In this document: positions 62,324 to 64,000 of the stretch, one piece after another
Numbering within the stretch: the first letter of the stretch is position 1
Layout of the letters: each line of letters opens with the position of its first letter
Source: Azotobacter bryophylli
Lineage (GTDB): Bacteria; Pseudomonadota; Gammaproteobacteria; Pseudomonadales; Pseudomonadaceae
Assembly (NCBI RefSeq): GCF_042643485.1
Contig: NZ_JBHRSJ010000022.1
Span: 174,974 to 238,973 of the forward strand
Direction: 5' to 3'
Length of the DNA: 64,000 nucleotides
Notes under the pieces: generated by a model
Told to the model about the DNA's origin: nothing
Seen by the model: the letters and a program-made list of their open reading frames with translations, nothing else
The model's database searches: none
Position numbers and translations under genes: made by a program

Positions 62324-63111
62324 CGACGACGCAGACTTTCGAACGACTGGCCGCCGCCCTGCGCGAGGCCGAGGCGAGCGGGGCGGCCATCGAGCCGCTG
62401 CGCGGGTTGATCGGCGAGGACGACGGCGAGGCGGCCTACGCCATCCAGCGCCTCAACGTCGCCCATGCCGTCGCCGGCGGCCGCCGCGTGGTCGGCCGCA
62501 AGATCGGCCTGACCAACCCCAAGGTGCAGGCGCAGCTGGGCGTCGACCGGCCGGACTTCGGCACCCTGTTCGCCGACATGGGCTACGGCGACAACGAGCT
62601 GGTGCCCTTCGGCCGCGTGCTGCAGCCGAAGATCGAGGCGGAGATCGCCCTGATCCTGGAGAAGGACCTGCCGCGCGCCGACACCGGCTTCGCCGAGCTG
62701 CTCGCGGCCACCGGCTGGGCGCTGCCGGCGCTGGAGATCGTCGGCAGCCGCATCCAAGGCTGGAACATCCGCTTCGTCGACACCGTGGCCGACAACGCCT
62801 CCAGCGGCTGCTACGTGCTCGGCGGACCGGCGCGCCGCCTGGACGGACTCGACCTGCGCCAGGTGGCCATGCGCCTGACCCGCAACGGCGAGGAAGTCTC
62901 CCGCGGCAACGGCGCCGAATGCCTGGGCCATCCGCTCAACGCCGCGGTTTGGCTGGCGCGCACCATGGCCCGCCTGGGCGAGCCGCTCAGGGCCGGCGAC
63001 CTGATCCTCACCGGGGCGCTCGGGCCGATGGTGGCGGTCGCGCCCGGCGACCGTTTCGAGGCGGTGATCGACGGCCTCGGCCGGGTCGCCGTCAATTTCT
63101 CGGCCGAGTGA
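62320..63111 (+). CDS. mhpD: MhpD-like 2-keto-4-pentenoate hydratase
   Basis: 263 residues, FAH-superfamily hydratase with GRKIGLTNP, PKIEAEIA and the LTGALGPM end. It adds water to 2-hydroxypenta-2,4-dienoate. The start overlaps mhpB. Confidence 0.92.
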   Translation: MTTTQTFERLAAALREAEASGAAIEPLRGLIGEDDGEAAYAIQRLNVAHAVAGGRRVVGRKIGLTNPKVQAQLGVDRPDFGTLFADMGYGDNELVPFGRVLQPKIEAEIALILEKDLPRADTGFAELLAATGWALPALEIVGSRIQGWNIRFVDTVADNASSGCYVLGGPARRLDGLDLRQVAMRLTRNGEEVSRGNGAECLGHPLNAAVWLARTMARLGEPLRAGDLILTGALGPMVAVAPGDRFEAVIDGLGRVAVNFSAE

Positions 63112-63143
63112 TCGGCGAGCTGCGTGCACAAGAGAACGACACC

Positions 63144-64000
63144 ATGAAAAAACTGAAAGTCGCCATCGTCGGCTCCGGCAATATCGGCACCGACCTGATG
63201 ATCAAGATCCTGCGTCACGGTCGGCACCTGGAGATGGGGGCGATGGTCGGCATCGACCCGGCCTCCGACGGCCTGGCCCGCGCCGCCCGCCTGGGGGTGG
63301 CCACCACCGCCGAGGGGGTGGCGGGCCTGAGCCGCCTGCCGGTGTTCGCCGACATCGACTTCGTCTTCGACGCCACCAGCGCGGGCGCCCACGTGCAGAA
63401 CGACGCGTTCCTGCGCGGCCTCAAGCCCGGCCTGCGGCTGATCGACCTGACCCCGGCGGCCATCGGCCCCTACTGCGTGCCGGTGGTGAATCTGGAAGCC
63501 AACCTGCGCGAGCCCAACGTCAACATGGTCACCTGCGGCGGTCAGGCCACCATCCCCATGGTCGCCGCGGTCTCGCGGGTGGCGAAGGTCCACTACGCCG
63601 AGATCGTCGCTTCCATCGCCAGCAAGTCCGCCGGCCCCGGCACCCGCGCCAACATCGACGAGTTCACCGAGACCACGTCGAAGGCCATCGAGGTGATCGG
63701 CGGGGCGCGCAAGGGCAAGGCGATCATCGTCCTCAACCCGGCCGAGCCGCCGCTGATCATGCGCGACACGGTGTACGTGCTGTCCGAGCCGGCCGACCGG
63801 GGCCGGGTGGAGGCCTCCATCGCCGAGATGGCCGCGGCGGTACAGGCCTACGTGCCGGGCTACCGGCTCAAGCAGCGGGTGCAGTTCGACGTCATTCCCG
63901 CGTCGGCGCCGCTGAACGTGCCGGGCCTCGGCCATCTCTCGGGCCTGAAGACCTCGGTGTTCCTCGAAGTCGAGGGCGCCGCCCACTACCTGCCGGCCTA
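63144..64000 (+). CDS. mhpF: MhpF-like acetaldehyde dehydrogenase (acylating), 3' end outside window
   Basis: 285 residues visible, open at the window end. NAD motif GSGNIGTD at residues 10-17, catalytic Cys131 in TCGGQ. It turns acetaldehyde into acetyl-CoA in a channelled complex with the aldolase MhpE, whose gene probably follows. 32 bases after mhpD. Confidence 0.92.
   Translation, partial: MKKLKVAIVGSGNIGTDLMIKILRHGRHLEMGAMVGIDPASDGLARAARLGVATTAEGVAGLSRLPVFADIDFVFDATSAGAHVQNDAFLRGLKPGLRLIDLTPAAIGPYCVPVVNLEANLREPNVNMVTCGGQATIPMVAAVSRVAKVHYAEIVASIASKSAGPGTRANIDEFTETTSKAIEVIGGARKGKAIIVLNPAEPPLIMRDTVYVLSEPADRGRVEASIAEMAAAVQAYVPGYRLKQRVQFDVIPASAPLNVPGLGHLSGLKTSVFLEVEGAAHYLPA

Overview
The window is a GC-rich chromosomal segment of a denitrifying gammaproteobacterium. 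Gene content, gene order and regulators fit Pseudomonadaceae, close to the Pseudomonas stutzeri / P. aeruginosa type: nirQ-norEF-norCBD, a cysteine-free DNR regulator beside dnrN/dnrO, dnrS next to nrdD, and narXL-narK1K2-GHJI-ppiC-moaA. It is almost wholly an anaerobic-respiration island. Four runs of N mark assembly gaps and interrupt or truncate nosL1, a cytochrome c-551 gene, norD and a porin gene. No tRNA, rRNA, CRISPR array or insertion sequence was recognised.

Layout. 1-406: end of a CopD-like membrane protein. 677-17135: two complete tandem nitrous oxide reductase operons, nosR1Z1D1F1Y1L1 and nosR2Z2D2F2Y2L2-tatE. 17433-19762: an SDR oxidoreductase, a soluble CZB-domain chemoreceptor and a convergent cytochrome c-551 gene. 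20058-25859: nirQ, norE/nirO, norF/nirP, norC, norB, norD (NO reductase). 25914-28140 (minus): dnrN-dnrO-dnrD-dnrP, divergent from norR (28287-29819). 30027-32430: ubiU-ubiV-ubiT (oxygen-independent ubiquinone synthesis). 32611-36897: a DGC-domain protein, dnrS, and nrdD plus a separate 56-residue glycyl-radical ORF plus nrdG. 37005-38767: moaB, moeA. 38921-40254: outer-membrane porin. 40309-54982: narL/narX (minus) and narK1-narK2-narG-narH-narJ-narI, a tiny Cys-rich protein, a PpiC-type foldase and moaA. 55098-57711: M20 amidohydrolase and a periplasmic binding protein. 57725-64000: an mhp-type aromatic meta-cleavage operon (mhpR, mhpC, A, B, D, F), cut by the window end.

How it works together. 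NarK imports nitrate, NarGHI reduces it on quinone (UbiUVT can make the quinone without oxygen, MoaA/MoaB/MoeA make the molybdenum cofactor), NorCB reduces NO, and two NosZ systems reduce N2O. No nitrite reductase gene is present. NrdDG supplies deoxynucleotides without oxygen. FNR/DNR boxes (TTGAT-N4-ATCAA type) lie before nosR2, nirQ, norC, ubiU, the DGC gene, nrdD and in the narX/narK1 gap. NarL heptamers lie before narK1. A sigma-54 promoter with three GGT-N7-ACC NorR-type sites lies before dnrN.

The most unusual features are the full tandem duplication of the nos operon with mosaic divergence and different upstream control, the detached glycyl-radical domain of NrdD, and a pair of related Cys-rich N-termini after narI.
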